DNA from: Bradyrhizobium sp. AZCC 1721 | Lineage (GTDB): Bacteria > Pseudomonadota > Alphaproteobacteria > Rhizobiales > Xanthobacteraceae | NCBI RefSeq assembly: GCF_036924715.1 | Contig: NZ_JAZHSB010000001.1 | Location: 5,509,001 to 5,573,000 of the forward strand | DNA length: 64,000 nucleotides | Direction: 5' to 3' | In this document: positions 43,933-52,722 of the stretch, one piece after another | Numbering within the stretch: position 1 is the stretch's first letter | Layout: each line of letters opens with the position of its first letter | Program-made: the position numbers and the translations under genes | Notes under the pieces: generated by a model | What the model saw: only the letters and a program-made list of their open reading frames with translations | Databases searched by the model: none | What the model was told of the DNA's origin: nothing

Positions 43933-45660
43933 CTACGGCAGCACCTCGCGGCGCTCGCTGAGCAGCGCGTCGGTCTCGGCGCGCTTGTCCTCCAGGAGCC
44001 CGGCCTGGGCGGCTTCGATCACCTTGTAGAGTTCGTGGGCGTCGCTGAGCCGCGTCACCGTCACGTAGTCGGCGCCGGCCTCGTAGAGGTCGTTGACGTT
44101 GGCCAGGATCTCCGCGGTGGCAACGATCTTGGCGGTCGGGTTGAGCGAGCGGACGTGCCGGACCAGCTTTTCGTTGTCGGCGCCCTTCAACAGCGAATCC
44201 GGGATGCTGAGGATGATCAGTTCGGCCTTGCCGACGCCGGCATGCACCAGCGTATCGACGTTGCTGATGTCACCATAGACCACGTGCATGCCGCGGTCCG
44301 TCAAGGTCCTGAATACCAGCGGATTGAAGTCGATCACGGTGATCTGCTCCAGCACCGCCGGAGTGAGGCGCTCGATCTCGGCAACCAGCGCGCTGGCGGC
44401 GCGGAAGAACCCGAGAATGACGATCCGGCGCGCCTCCCCGTGCCCGCCCTCGTGCGCTGCGTCGGCCTCATGCTTGTGATCGAGGTCGCGAAGCCCGATC
44501 CGCTTCAGCGGACCGATCAGGCCGCGCGTGACCTGGTCGCTGCGGCCCATGACGAAGGTGCTCAGGACCGCCAGCACCACGAAGGCGAACGACGCCGCGC
44601 TCGACGTTTCCGGGCTGATATGGTGTGCCAGCACGCCGGTCTGGATCACGACCAGCGAAAACTCCGAGATCTGCGCCAGGTTGATCGCCGGCAGGAGGCT
44701 CGCGCGCAGTCCCTGTTTCATCAGATAAAGCGGCGTGAACGTCGTCACCATGCGGCTGACGACGGTGAAGGCCGCGATCGCGAGCGCCAGCCCGATCACC
44801 GACGCACCGGGGACCGGGATGGTCATGCCGAGCGAGACGAAAAACAGCGTGATGAAGAAGTCGCGCAGCGTCGTCACCTTGGCGGTGACGTCGAGCGCAT
44901 AGGGGAATGTCGACAGCGATACGCCAGCCACCAGCGAGCCCATCTCGCGCGACAAATGCAGCCTCTCCGCGATCTCGCCGATCAGGAAGCACCAGGCCAG
45001 TGCCCCGAGCAGGATCAGCTCGGGCCGGCGCGCGATCTGGTGGAACAGCCACGGCAGCACATAGCGGCTGAGCACCAGCGCGGTCGCCACCAGCACGCCG
45101 ACCCGGGCGATCGACAAGAGGATCACGCTCACTTGCAGATTGTCGAGGCTCGGCTGCACCGCCAGGAACAGGATCGCGAAGATGTCCTGCAGCACCAGCA
45201 CACCGAGCGTAATCCGCCCAGGCAGCGTGTCGAGCTCGCGCTTCTCGTACAGCACCTTGACGATGATGACCGTGCTCGACAGCGCGCAGGCGATGCAGAG
45301 ATAGAGCGCGTCGAAATGCCCGCTCCCCATCGACAGGCCGATCCCGATAAAGAACAATATTCCGAGCAGGACGCCGCCGACCAATTGCCCGCCCGCGGCA
45401 AACAGAATCACCTTGCCGGCGCGCACGATCTTCTTCAGGTCGATTTCCAGCCCGATCATGAACAGCATGAAGATCAGGCCGAGCTCTGAGATGACGGTGA
45501 TCGAATCCTGGGATTCGACCCACTTCATGCCGAATGGACCAATGAAGAACCCGGCGATAAGGTAGGCCAAAATCAACGGCTGCCGGGAAAAATGCGCCAA
45601 CAGGCCGAGCACCCAGGCGAACAGGATGCATAAGGTGATATCGCGAATAAGCTCGTGCAT
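43933..45660 (-). CDS. KefB/YbaL-type cation:proton antiporter with TrkA-N domain
   Basis: The 575-aa product is read from MHELIRDITLCILFAW; an upstream ATG at 45711 would add 17 hydrophilic residues. About 12 transmembrane segments fill residues 1-390 with the CPA2 signature HFSRQPLILAYLIAGFFIGP and ISELGLIFMLFMIGLEID. The C terminus holds an NAD-binding RCK/TrkA-N domain (RRIVILGFFRAASALVAEIE ... VIDFNPLVFRTLTDRGMHVVYGD region). It would exchange K+ or Na+ for protons across the inner membrane, with regulation by the RCK domain. Confidence 0.9.
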   Translation of the reverse strand: MHELIRDITLCILFAWVLGLLAHFSRQPLILAYLIAGFFIGPFGMKWVESQDSITVISELGLIFMLFMIGLEIDLKKIVRAGKVILFAAGGQLVGGVLLGILFFIGIGLSMGSGHFDALYLCIACALSSTVIIVKVLYEKRELDTLPGRITLGVLVLQDIFAILFLAVQPSLDNLQVSVILLSIARVGVLVATALVLSRYVLPWLFHQIARRPELILLGALAWCFLIGEIAERLHLSREMGSLVAGVSLSTFPYALDVTAKVTTLRDFFITLFFVSLGMTIPVPGASVIGLALAIAAFTVVSRMVTTFTPLYLMKQGLRASLLPAINLAQISEFSLVVIQTGVLAHHISPETSSAASFAFVVLAVLSTFVMGRSDQVTRGLIGPLKRIGLRDLDHKHEADAAHEGGHGEARRIVILGFFRAASALVAEIERLTPAVLEQITVIDFNPLVFRTLTDRGMHVVYGDISNVDTLVHAGVGKAELIILSIPDSLLKGADNEKLVRHVRSLNPTAKIVATAEILANVNDLYEAGADYVTVTRLSDAHELYKVIEAAQAGLLEDKRAETDALLSERREVLP

Positions 45661-45718
45661 GGTTCCGGACTTCCCCCTTTTGCAACCTAGAGGTCCCGGC
45701 GCAAGGGTCAAACAAGCA

Positions 45719-46120
45719 ATGTGTCACAGCCATAGAATGGGGGCTTTTCTCGCGATTCTGGCCGTGTTGTCGATCCCGTACGCCTCCACCGCCAGCGCCC
45801 GGACCACAGGCGGAATCGAACAGAATTTCGCAAACTCCCACCCCCTGATCCCCCAGCGGATCGCCTATTTCGACACATCAGGCAAGATGGCGGGGAGCTA
45901 CCTCAAGTCCCCGATTGCGTTAAAACCGTTCGCGACCGTCGAGGTCTTCATCGCTGCAGACGACGTGCGCGGCGAAACGGGAGCCAATTTCGTGGTCGAC
46001 TGGGCGGCCACGGGCGAGATCACCGAGCCCACGGTCGAGGCGCTGATGGTCGGCGTCGGCACCGGACATCATGCCTTCGTCAGCCAGGCCGATCAGGATC
46101 GTCGGCAAGAACCAGGCTGA
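45719..46120 (+). CDS. Shortened DUF3124-like secreted protein, possibly decaying
   Basis: A 133-aa product with a signal peptide (MGAFLAILAVLSIPYASTAS region). The segment IAYFDTSGKMAGSYLKSPIALKPF ... GETGANFVVDWAATGEI matches the second half of DUF3124. The first half of the domain, a strand-rich segment expected between EQNFANSHP and RIAYFDTSG, is missing. The end (VSQADQDRRQEPG) also departs from the family, whereas the overlapping frame reads RPIRIVGKNQA, the expected type of ending. This suggests an internal deletion plus a frameshift near 46090. Function of the family is unknown. Confidence 0.55.
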   Translation: MCHSHRMGAFLAILAVLSIPYASTASARTTGGIEQNFANSHPLIPQRIAYFDTSGKMAGSYLKSPIALKPFATVEVFIAADDVRGETGANFVVDWAATGEITEPTVEALMVGVGTGHHAFVSQADQDRRQEPG

Positions 46121-46188
46121 AACGACGACGAGACGAGAGAGCCGCCCGGTCGGGCCTCTCAACAAGAAACAAGATGGAGTGAACATTC

Positions 46189-47430
46189 ATGTCTACCGCT
46201 TCCTTCGATTTTGCGCCCTTGCTGCCCACCGGATTGCCGGCGCCGGCAGCGCGGTGGACCGGCCTTGCCAGATACAGCTTTGTCGGCGGCAACAATGATC
46301 CCGAGCAGGTTCCGGTCGATGGCCTGATCGACGCCGTCAATACCGTTCTCCGGCGCGAGGGCAAGACGCTCGCGACCTACGGCCTAGCCAGCGGCCCGCA
46401 GGGCTATCGCCCCTTGCGCGAATTCCTCAGCGCGAAACTCAAGCGCGACGCCGGCATCGCCTGCATTGCCGACGATATCATGATCGTCTCCGGTTCGCTG
46501 CAGGCGCTCGACCTCGTCAACCAAACCTTGCTGGCGCGCGGCGACACCGTGCTGGTCGAGCAGGAGACCTATCAGGGCGCGCTGACCCGGCTGACGCGGC
46601 TTGGTGTCAAGGCGATCGGCATCCCTCTCGACGAGCAGGGCATGCGGATGGATGCGCTGGCGGCAGCCCTTGCCGACCATAAAAGCCGCGGCATCACGCC
46701 GAAATACATCTACACTATCCCAACCGTGCAGAACCCGACCGGCAGCATCCTGCCGGAGATGCGGCGCGCCGAGATGCTGAAGCTGTCGCAGCAATATGGC
46801 GTGCCGATTTTCGAGGACGATTGCTACGCCGACCTGGTTTGGGCCGGCAAACGTCCGCCCGCGATCTACGCCATGAGCAAGCATGGCGGCGTCATCCACA
46901 TCGGCTCGTTCTCGAAGTCGATCGCGCCGGCGCTGCGGGTCGGCTTCATCGTGGCACCCTGGGAGATGATGTCGCGGATGCTGGCGCTGAAGACCGACGC
47001 CGGAAGCGGCGCGCTGGAGCAGATGGTGCTGGCCGAGTACTGCGCGCCGCATTTTTCGACCCACGTGCCGAAGCTGACACGCGGCCTGCGCGCCAAGCTA
47101 GACACGCTGATGGAAGCGCTCAGCGAGCAGTTCGGCACCTCGGCCGAATTCGAGGAGCCCGAGGGCGGCATCTTCCTGTGGGTGAAGCTGCCCGACAATG
47201 TCGACACGCTAAAACTCTATCAGGCCGCGCTTGCCGCCGGCGTCGCCATCAATCCGGGGCCTGAATGGTCGACCGACAAGGCCTATGCCGGCAGCCGGCT
47301 GCGGCTGTGCTTCGCAAGTCCCTCGCATGAACAGATCCGCGAAGGCGTCGCCGTGCTCGCCGAAGTCTGCCGCAAGGAGTTCGGCGTGCCGGCACGGATC
47401 GCGAATGTGGAGAAGCGGGCGCGGAGCTGA
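46189..47430 (+). CDS. PLP-dependent aminotransferase (class I/II)
   Basis: A 413-aa fold-type I aminotransferase of the MocR-related or 2-aminoadipate type: ASGPQGYRPLREFLSAKL, the IYTIPTVQNPTGSILP substrate region, EDDCYADLVW, and the PLP-binding lysine in IGSFSKSIAPALRVGF at about residue 241. No DNA-binding domain is attached. It transfers an amino group to a 2-oxo acid; substrate unknown. A weak hairpin precedes the gene. Confidence 0.92.
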   Translation: MSTASFDFAPLLPTGLPAPAARWTGLARYSFVGGNNDPEQVPVDGLIDAVNTVLRREGKTLATYGLASGPQGYRPLREFLSAKLKRDAGIACIADDIMIVSGSLQALDLVNQTLLARGDTVLVEQETYQGALTRLTRLGVKAIGIPLDEQGMRMDALAAALADHKSRGITPKYIYTIPTVQNPTGSILPEMRRAEMLKLSQQYGVPIFEDDCYADLVWAGKRPPAIYAMSKHGGVIHIGSFSKSIAPALRVGFIVAPWEMMSRMLALKTDAGSGALEQMVLAEYCAPHFSTHVPKLTRGLRAKLDTLMEALSEQFGTSAEFEEPEGGIFLWVKLPDNVDTLKLYQAALAAGVAINPGPEWSTDKAYAGSRLRLCFASPSHEQIREGVAVLAEVCRKEFGVPARIANVEKRARS

Positions 47431-47453
47431 GCCTGCAAGCCTTGGCCAGCGTC

Positions 47454-48440
47454 CTATTCAGCCTTGATCCCGGCCTCGGTAATCAGCTTGCCCCATTTCA
47501 CGCTTTCGCTCTGGATGAATTTTGCAAAAGCCTCGGGCGAGGTGGGCGCGGGTTCGGCGCCGAGAACGCGGATTTTCTCGATCGCCGCGGGATCGCTCAA
47601 CGCCTTCACGAAGGCGGTATTCAGCGTTTTGACGATGTCGGGCGGCGTGCCGGCGGGCGCGACGATGCCGAACCAGCCGACGGATTCGAATCCGGAGAGG
47701 CCCTGCTCCGCCAGCGTCGGAACATCGGGCAGGAAGGCCACGCGTTTCGCGGCGGAGACTCCGAGCGCCTTCAACTTGCCGTCGCCGATCAACTGCTTGG
47801 ATGCAGGGATATCCAGCACGGCCAGTGGGACGTGGCCGGCAAGAACGTCTGTCGTCGCCGGCGCGGTGCCGCGATAGGCGATCAACTGAATTCCGACACC
47901 GGCCTTCTGGTTGAACAAGGCCGAGGTCAGGTGCATCGCCGTGCCGTTGCCGCCATGGCCGATCGACAGCCCCGCCGTTTGAGCCTTGGCCTTGGCAATG
48001 AGATCGGCGACAGAGGCAATGGCCGATTGTTGCGAAGACACCAGCACGAACGGGATTTCCGCCAGCAAGGTGACCGGCGCCAGGTCCTTGATCGGATCGA
48101 ACGCCATCGCCGCGCGGCTGAGATGGGGATTGACGGTCAGCACGCCGGCTGCGGCCACGCCGAGCGTGTAGCCATCAGGCGCTGCCTGCGCCACCGCGCC
48201 GATCCCGATATTGCCGCCCGCGCCCGCCCTGTTCTCGATGACAACGGGCTGACGCAGCGTTTCCGATAATAACGGCTGCAGGGCGCGGATGACGATATCG
48301 GCACTGCCGCCGGGCGGAAATGTCACGATGATCTTGATGGGTTGATCGGGATATGCGTTTGCTGCTTCAATCGCCGACAACGACAGCGACAAAACAACAA
48401 CAAGGGCGCGGGTCATGCCTTGCCGGATCGACGGAAACAT
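47454..48440 (-). CDS. Bug-family tripartite tricarboxylate transporter substrate-binding protein
   Basis: The 328-aa product begins at 48440 (MFPSIRQGMTRALVV), with AGGGGA upstream, and has a Sec signal. The Bug fold appears as YPDQPIKIIVTFPPGGSADI, VIENRAGAGGNIGIGAVAQAAPDGYTL and PTLAEQGLSGFESVGWFGIV. It binds a small carboxylate in the periplasm for a TctAB permease, none of which is nearby; orphan Bug genes are common in this group. Divergent from the FAD monooxygenase gene with 35 bases between. Confidence 0.9.
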   Translation of the reverse strand: MFPSIRQGMTRALVVVLSLSLSAIEAANAYPDQPIKIIVTFPPGGSADIVIRALQPLLSETLRQPVVIENRAGAGGNIGIGAVAQAAPDGYTLGVAAAGVLTVNPHLSRAAMAFDPIKDLAPVTLLAEIPFVLVSSQQSAIASVADLIAKAKAQTAGLSIGHGGNGTAMHLTSALFNQKAGVGIQLIAYRGTAPATTDVLAGHVPLAVLDIPASKQLIGDGKLKALGVSAAKRVAFLPDVPTLAEQGLSGFESVGWFGIVAPAGTPPDIVKTLNTAFVKALSDPAAIEKIRVLGAEPAPTSPEAFAKFIQSESVKWGKLITEAGIKAE

Positions 48441-48475
48441 TGATGGTCCCCTGATGATCTCTGTGGCGCTCAGTA

Positions 48476-50188
48476 ATGCATGATCGTCCCAGCGCAGCAA
48501 GCGACAAGGCGGCAAGTGACAAGGCGGCAAGTGACATGGTGAAGACCAGCGTTCTCGTGGTTGGTGGCGGTCCGGTTGGTCTCAGCTTGGCGATGGACCT
48601 CGCATCGCGGGGAATATCCATCACTATCGTGGAAACACGCGCCGCCGGCGAGCCGCCGAGCGTGAAATGCAACCACGTCTCGTCGCGCTCGATGGAGATT
48701 TTTCGCAGGTTAGGACTGGCGCAGAAGCTGCGCGACGCCGGATTGCCGGCCGACTATCCGAACGATTGCTCTTACCGCACCACGGCAACGGGGATCGAGC
48801 TCTCGCGTATCCTCATTCCCTGCCGGCGCGATCGCTATACCGCCACCGGCGGGCCAGACACCGGTTGGCCGACGGCCGAGCCGCCGCACCGCATCAACCA
48901 GATCTATATGGAACCCGTGCTGTTCGCCCACGCCGCCGCCATCAACGGGCTGCAGATTCTGAACCGCACCGCATTCGAGGATTTCAGCGAAGTCGATGAG
49001 GGCATCGTTGCAACCCTCCGCAACCTCGATACCGGAGCCGCCTTTCAGATTCACGCCGATTTCATCGTTGGCTGCGACGGGGCGCGGTCGCTGGTTCGCA
49101 AGGCGATCGACGCCAATCTGCAGGGAACGCCGATCATCCAGCGCGTGCAGTCGACCTACATCCGCGCGCCCGCCCTGCTCGGCCTGATGGACCGGCCTGC
49201 CTGGATGACGCTGTCGCTCAATCCGCGGCGCTGTGGCACGGTTGTCGCGATCGACGGCCGCGAGAAGTGGCTGATCCACAATCACCTCAATCGCGAGGAT
49301 GAGACCTTCGAATCCGTCGATCGCGATGCCTCGATCCGCGCCATCCTCGGCGTCGGCCCCGACTTCGAATACGAGATTCTGAGCAAGGAGGACTGGGTCG
49401 GCCGCCGCCTTGTCGCCGACCGGTTTCGCAACGGACGCGCGTTCATCTGCGGCGATGCCGCGCATTTATGGATGCCCTACGCCGGCTACGGCATGAACGC
49501 CGGGATCGCCGACGCAACGAACCTCGCATGGCTGCTCGCCGCCTATCTGCAGGGTTGGGCCGACATCGCCATCCTCGACGCCTATGAGGCCGAGCGTCTG
49601 CCGATCACCGAACAAGTGTCGCGCTTTGCGATGGAGATGGCGGGCAAGGTCTTGAGCCAGCGCCGCACCGTTCCTGATGCAATCGAGCAGCCGGGGCCGG
49701 AAGGCGATGCCGTCCGCAAGCAGGTGGGGCAAGCGGCTTATGACCTGAACGTGCAGCAATATTGCTGTGCCGGCCTCAACTTCGGGTATTTCTACGATCG
49801 CTCGCCGATCATCGCCTATGACGGCGCCGAGCATCCGGGCTTTACGATGGCGGACTTCACGCCGTCCTCGACGCCGGGCTGCCGGCTTCCGTTCGCGAAA
49901 TTGCCGGACGGACGGCCGGTCTATGATGCGTTGGGTCCGGGCTACACGCTTTTGCGCTACGATCCGGGTGTTGTGGTTGCGCCCTTGACCGATGCGATGC
50001 GCGCCAATGGCGTCCCGTTTGAGATCGTCGATGTACCCGGCGACCAAGCGCCGCCGCCCGGCGGCCACAAACTCATCCTTGCGCGCACCGACCAGCATGT
50101 CGCCTGGCGGGGTAACGCGATCCCTGACGATCCCGCGCCGCTCGTCGGCAAGCTGATCGGCCGAAGCCTCACCCCCAGCCCGGATTGA
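48476..50188 (+). CDS. FAD-dependent monooxygenase (PheA/TfdB type)
   Basis: A 570-aa flavoprotein hydroxylase. The FAD motif VLVVGGGPVGLSLAMDLASR is followed by the DG region FIVGCDGARSLVRKAI and GDAAHLWMPYAGYGMNAGI, the second FAD motif. The N terminus contains a tandem 15-base repeat coding SDKAA twice (48500-48529), so the true start may be the ATG at 48536, 20 residues later. It hydroxylates an aromatic ring or similar substrate with NAD(P)H and O2. Next to a Bug gene and an exporter, it could belong to a catabolic set. Confidence 0.87.
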   Translation: MHDRPSAASDKAASDKAASDMVKTSVLVVGGGPVGLSLAMDLASRGISITIVETRAAGEPPSVKCNHVSSRSMEIFRRLGLAQKLRDAGLPADYPNDCSYRTTATGIELSRILIPCRRDRYTATGGPDTGWPTAEPPHRINQIYMEPVLFAHAAAINGLQILNRTAFEDFSEVDEGIVATLRNLDTGAAFQIHADFIVGCDGARSLVRKAIDANLQGTPIIQRVQSTYIRAPALLGLMDRPAWMTLSLNPRRCGTVVAIDGREKWLIHNHLNREDETFESVDRDASIRAILGVGPDFEYEILSKEDWVGRRLVADRFRNGRAFICGDAAHLWMPYAGYGMNAGIADATNLAWLLAAYLQGWADIAILDAYEAERLPITEQVSRFAMEMAGKVLSQRRTVPDAIEQPGPEGDAVRKQVGQAAYDLNVQQYCCAGLNFGYFYDRSPIIAYDGAEHPGFTMADFTPSSTPGCRLPFAKLPDGRPVYDALGPGYTLLRYDPGVVVAPLTDAMRANGVPFEIVDVPGDQAPPPGGHKLILARTDQHVAWRGNAIPDDPAPLVGKLIGRSLTPSPD

Positions 50189-50195
50189 TCCCCTG

Positions 50196-51074
50196 ATGTC
50201 GGAGGCGCGCTCCCAGCATCGCCTAGGCTTTGCCCTGGTCGTCGCCGCCGCCATTGCCTGGAGCACGGCGCCGTTCTTTACAAGGCTGCTTCCCTACGAC
50301 TCCTGGACCATCCTGTTTTGGCGCGGATTGTTCGGCGGCGGCCTGATCGTGGCGATCATGCTGGTGCTGCAAGGCAGCGCCGGACTGCGGGACCTGACAA
50401 GGATAGGAAAAAGCGGCTGGCTGGTCGCATCATTATCGACATCCGCCATGATCGCCTTCATCCCATCGCTACAACTGACCAGCGTGTCCAATGTGGCCAT
50501 CATCATCGCGACAGGCCCCTTCGTCACGGCCGCGCTTGCCTGGGCGTGGTTGCAAGAAGTCCCGCATGCGCGAACTATGGTCGCGAGTGTCGTGGCGCTC
50601 TGCGGCGTTGCGGTCATCGTCGGCAACGCGCGCATCGGGTCCGATATCCTGGGAATAGCGCTCGCTTGCTTCACGACGCTGGCGATCGCCGCGATGACCG
50701 TCATGGTCCGGCGGCACAAGGATACGTCCATGGTGGCCGCCGCCGCGCTATCCAATTTTCTGGGCAGCATCGTCAGCATTCCCTTTGCCGGCAGCATCGC
50801 CGGCATCCCCGGGGCCGATATCCTGATCCTCGCGATGTTCGGATTTTTCCAGGTTGCGCTGGGGTTGACGCTGTTTTTCCTCGGTTCGCGGCTGCTGCCT
50901 TCCGGGCAGGCCGCCCTGATCTCCACGCTGGAGACGCCGCTGATGCCGTTCTGGATATGGGTGGGATTTGGCGAGGTGCCCACACTACGGGTCCTCGCCG
51001 GCGGCGCTCTGGTGATGGGCGCCGTCATTGCCGACATCGCCGGCGATATCCGCGCGCAGCGGCCATCAAAGTGA
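50196..51074 (+). CDS. EamA family DMT transporter
   Basis: A 292-aa integral membrane protein with about ten transmembrane helices in two EamA repeats (LGFALVVAAAIAWSTAPFFT and ALACFTTLAIAAMTVMVRR). Members export amino acids or other metabolites. It starts 8 bases after the monooxygenase stop, so the two are likely co-transcribed and it may export or import the pathway compound. Confidence 0.88.
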   Translation: MSEARSQHRLGFALVVAAAIAWSTAPFFTRLLPYDSWTILFWRGLFGGGLIVAIMLVLQGSAGLRDLTRIGKSGWLVASLSTSAMIAFIPSLQLTSVSNVAIIIATGPFVTAALAWAWLQEVPHARTMVASVVALCGVAVIVGNARIGSDILGIALACFTTLAIAAMTVMVRRHKDTSMVAAAALSNFLGSIVSIPFAGSIAGIPGADILILAMFGFFQVALGLTLFFLGSRLLPSGQAALISTLETPLMPFWIWVGFGEVPTLRVLAGGALVMGAVIADIAGDIRAQRPSK

Positions 51075-51086
51075 ATGGGCGGCGGC

Positions 51087-52367
51087 TCACCGCACCGCGA
51101 ACGGCGCCTGATAGGGCCGGCCGAACGGCACGCCGTTGATCACGGTCTGCACGGGCTTGAGCAACAGCTTGCCCTCGCGCTTGTTGTTGCGGGTGTCGAC
51201 GAACGAGGTCTGCGCCTCCACCAGATCCAGGATGGCGACGTCGCCGGGTGCGCCGATCTGCAGCGTGCCGATCTTGGGCGCGCGGTTGATGATTTTCGCC
51301 GGCGTCGATGTCGCCGCCGCCACCACCTGCTCCAATGTAAGGCCGAGCGTGATGAATTTACTCATCACATTCGGCAAATACGGCATGCCTGGCGAGTTGC
51401 CGGAGAAGACATGGATGTCGGAGGAAATCGTATCCGGTGTGCAGCCGCCGGGAAGCGCGACCTCCGCCACCGTGAAATCGAAACTGCCGCCGCCATGGCC
51501 GACGTCGAACATCACGCCGCGCTGCTTGGCTGAGAGCGCTGCCGGCAGCAGCTTGCCGTCCTGCACGATGTTGGTGAAGGCGCCGCCGATGTTCGGTGCG
51601 CCGGAATAGGCGTGCGTCAGCACGTCGCCCGGCCGCATCAGGTTGAGAATCTCCGACATCAGCTCCTTGGTCTCGACGCCGCCTATATGCACCATCATCT
51701 TGGCCGGCCAGCCGCACATTTCGCAGGCTTTGATGCCGCGCTTCAGCGGCTCCAGCCCGTGCCTGGCGATCACGTTCTCCGACATCCTGACCTTCACGCC
51801 GAGCAGGAATTCCGGATTTTCCGCCAGCGCCATCGCGCAGGCATCGACTTGCGCGTAATCGATGTTGTAGAGCTCGGCCACCGGGAAGCCGGACAATCCG
51901 TTGTTGGCGATATGGACGAAGGCGTAAATTCGCGCCCGCGATTGCGCCACGATGTAACGCCGCAGCGCCGCGAGATTGTTGACGCCGGCATCGCCCGCCG
52001 ACACCACCGTGGTGGTGGCCTGGGCCTGCACCAGCTCGTCGGCGGGAATGCCGATCGCCGAACCATAGGGGTAGACGTGCGAATGCAGATCGATCAGGCC
52101 GGGCGTCACCAGCTTGCCTGAGGCATCGATGGTCTTGGCGGCGCGCGCGGCCGGAATCTCGTTCTCGACGGCCTCGATCACACCCCAGCGGATACCGATA
52201 TCGCGCTTGCCCTTGAGCGACTGGCTCGGATCGAGCACGTCGCCGCCCTTGATCACGAGGTCGAATTTGTCATTCGGTCCCATCGTGGCATGGGCGCTTC
52301 CGGACATCGCGGCGACCGCGGCCGATCCGGTCAGGCTCAGGAAATGACGGCGTGAAACCCCGCTCAT
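51087..52367 (-). CDS. Exported amidohydrolase/deacetylase family metallohydrolase
   Basis: The 426-aa product starts at 52367 with GGGGAGG upstream. SRRHFLSLTGSAAVAAMSG is a Tat signal (RR). The metal-dependent hydrolase fold is shown by TPGLIDLHSHVYPYG, where the H-x-H binds metal, MMVHIGGVETKEL, HAYSGAPNIGG and SSDIHVFSG. Such enzymes deacylate or open amides and lactams. Substrate unknown. The gene is convergent with the EamA gene. Confidence 0.88.
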   Translation of the reverse strand: MSGVSRRHFLSLTGSAAVAAMSGSAHATMGPNDKFDLVIKGGDVLDPSQSLKGKRDIGIRWGVIEAVENEIPAARAAKTIDASGKLVTPGLIDLHSHVYPYGSAIGIPADELVQAQATTTVVSAGDAGVNNLAALRRYIVAQSRARIYAFVHIANNGLSGFPVAELYNIDYAQVDACAMALAENPEFLLGVKVRMSENVIARHGLEPLKRGIKACEMCGWPAKMMVHIGGVETKELMSEILNLMRPGDVLTHAYSGAPNIGGAFTNIVQDGKLLPAALSAKQRGVMFDVGHGGGSFDFTVAEVALPGGCTPDTISSDIHVFSGNSPGMPYLPNVMSKFITLGLTLEQVVAAATSTPAKIINRAPKIGTLQIGAPGDVAILDLVEAQTSFVDTRNNKREGKLLLKPVQTVINGVPFGRPYQAPFAVR

Positions 52368-52665
52368 GGCAGCCTCCCCAGTTTGATTGTTATGGCGCGA
52401 TGATGCGCCCGCTCCCAGCCTTGCGCAAGCAAGAGTAAAGCCTGCCCATTCTCGTCCCACGCTGGATTGAAGCTCGGCGCTGCCGGTTTGCAGTGGGCGC
52501 TTGCTGTATCGACGTTCGCAGCTTTGCCTCTCGCGGCGCACGCATGCGCGACACGGCCACAACAAGAGAAGCGATCGGACGAGTGGTCATCAAGAAGAAG
52601 TATCGTTACTGACGCCTCGAATCGCATCGCGTCGCGCCGTTCGGTCCGGATGACCCCAAACGAAA
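52368..52665. other. Gap upstream of the amidohydrolase gene, no gene
   Basis: About 300 bases between the Tat-protein start and the terminator of the thiolase gene. No credible reading frame and no repeat found. Confidence 0.4.
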
Positions 52666-52687
52666 AATGGCCCCTCGCGGGGCCATT
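52666..52687 (-). terminator. Rho-independent terminator of the thiolase gene
   Basis: AATGGCCCC (52666-52674), TCGC loop, GGGGCCATT (52679-52687). On the minus strand the stem is followed by TTTTTCG. It lies 36 bases past the thiolase stop. Confidence 0.8.
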
Positions 52688-52722
52688 CTCTTTGTTTTGC
52701 GTGTCGCTGCGTTCGAAAAATA

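Noticed and set aside
43810..45489. 559-codon open frame on the plus strand
   Set aside because: It is antisense to the clear KefB-type antiporter and has the Arg/Asp/Gly/His-rich composition of a shadow frame in high-GC DNA.
46131..46165. Hairpin before the aminotransferase gene as a terminator or attenuator
   Set aside because: GAGAG/CTCTC stem is imperfect and not followed by T; too weak to list as a feature.
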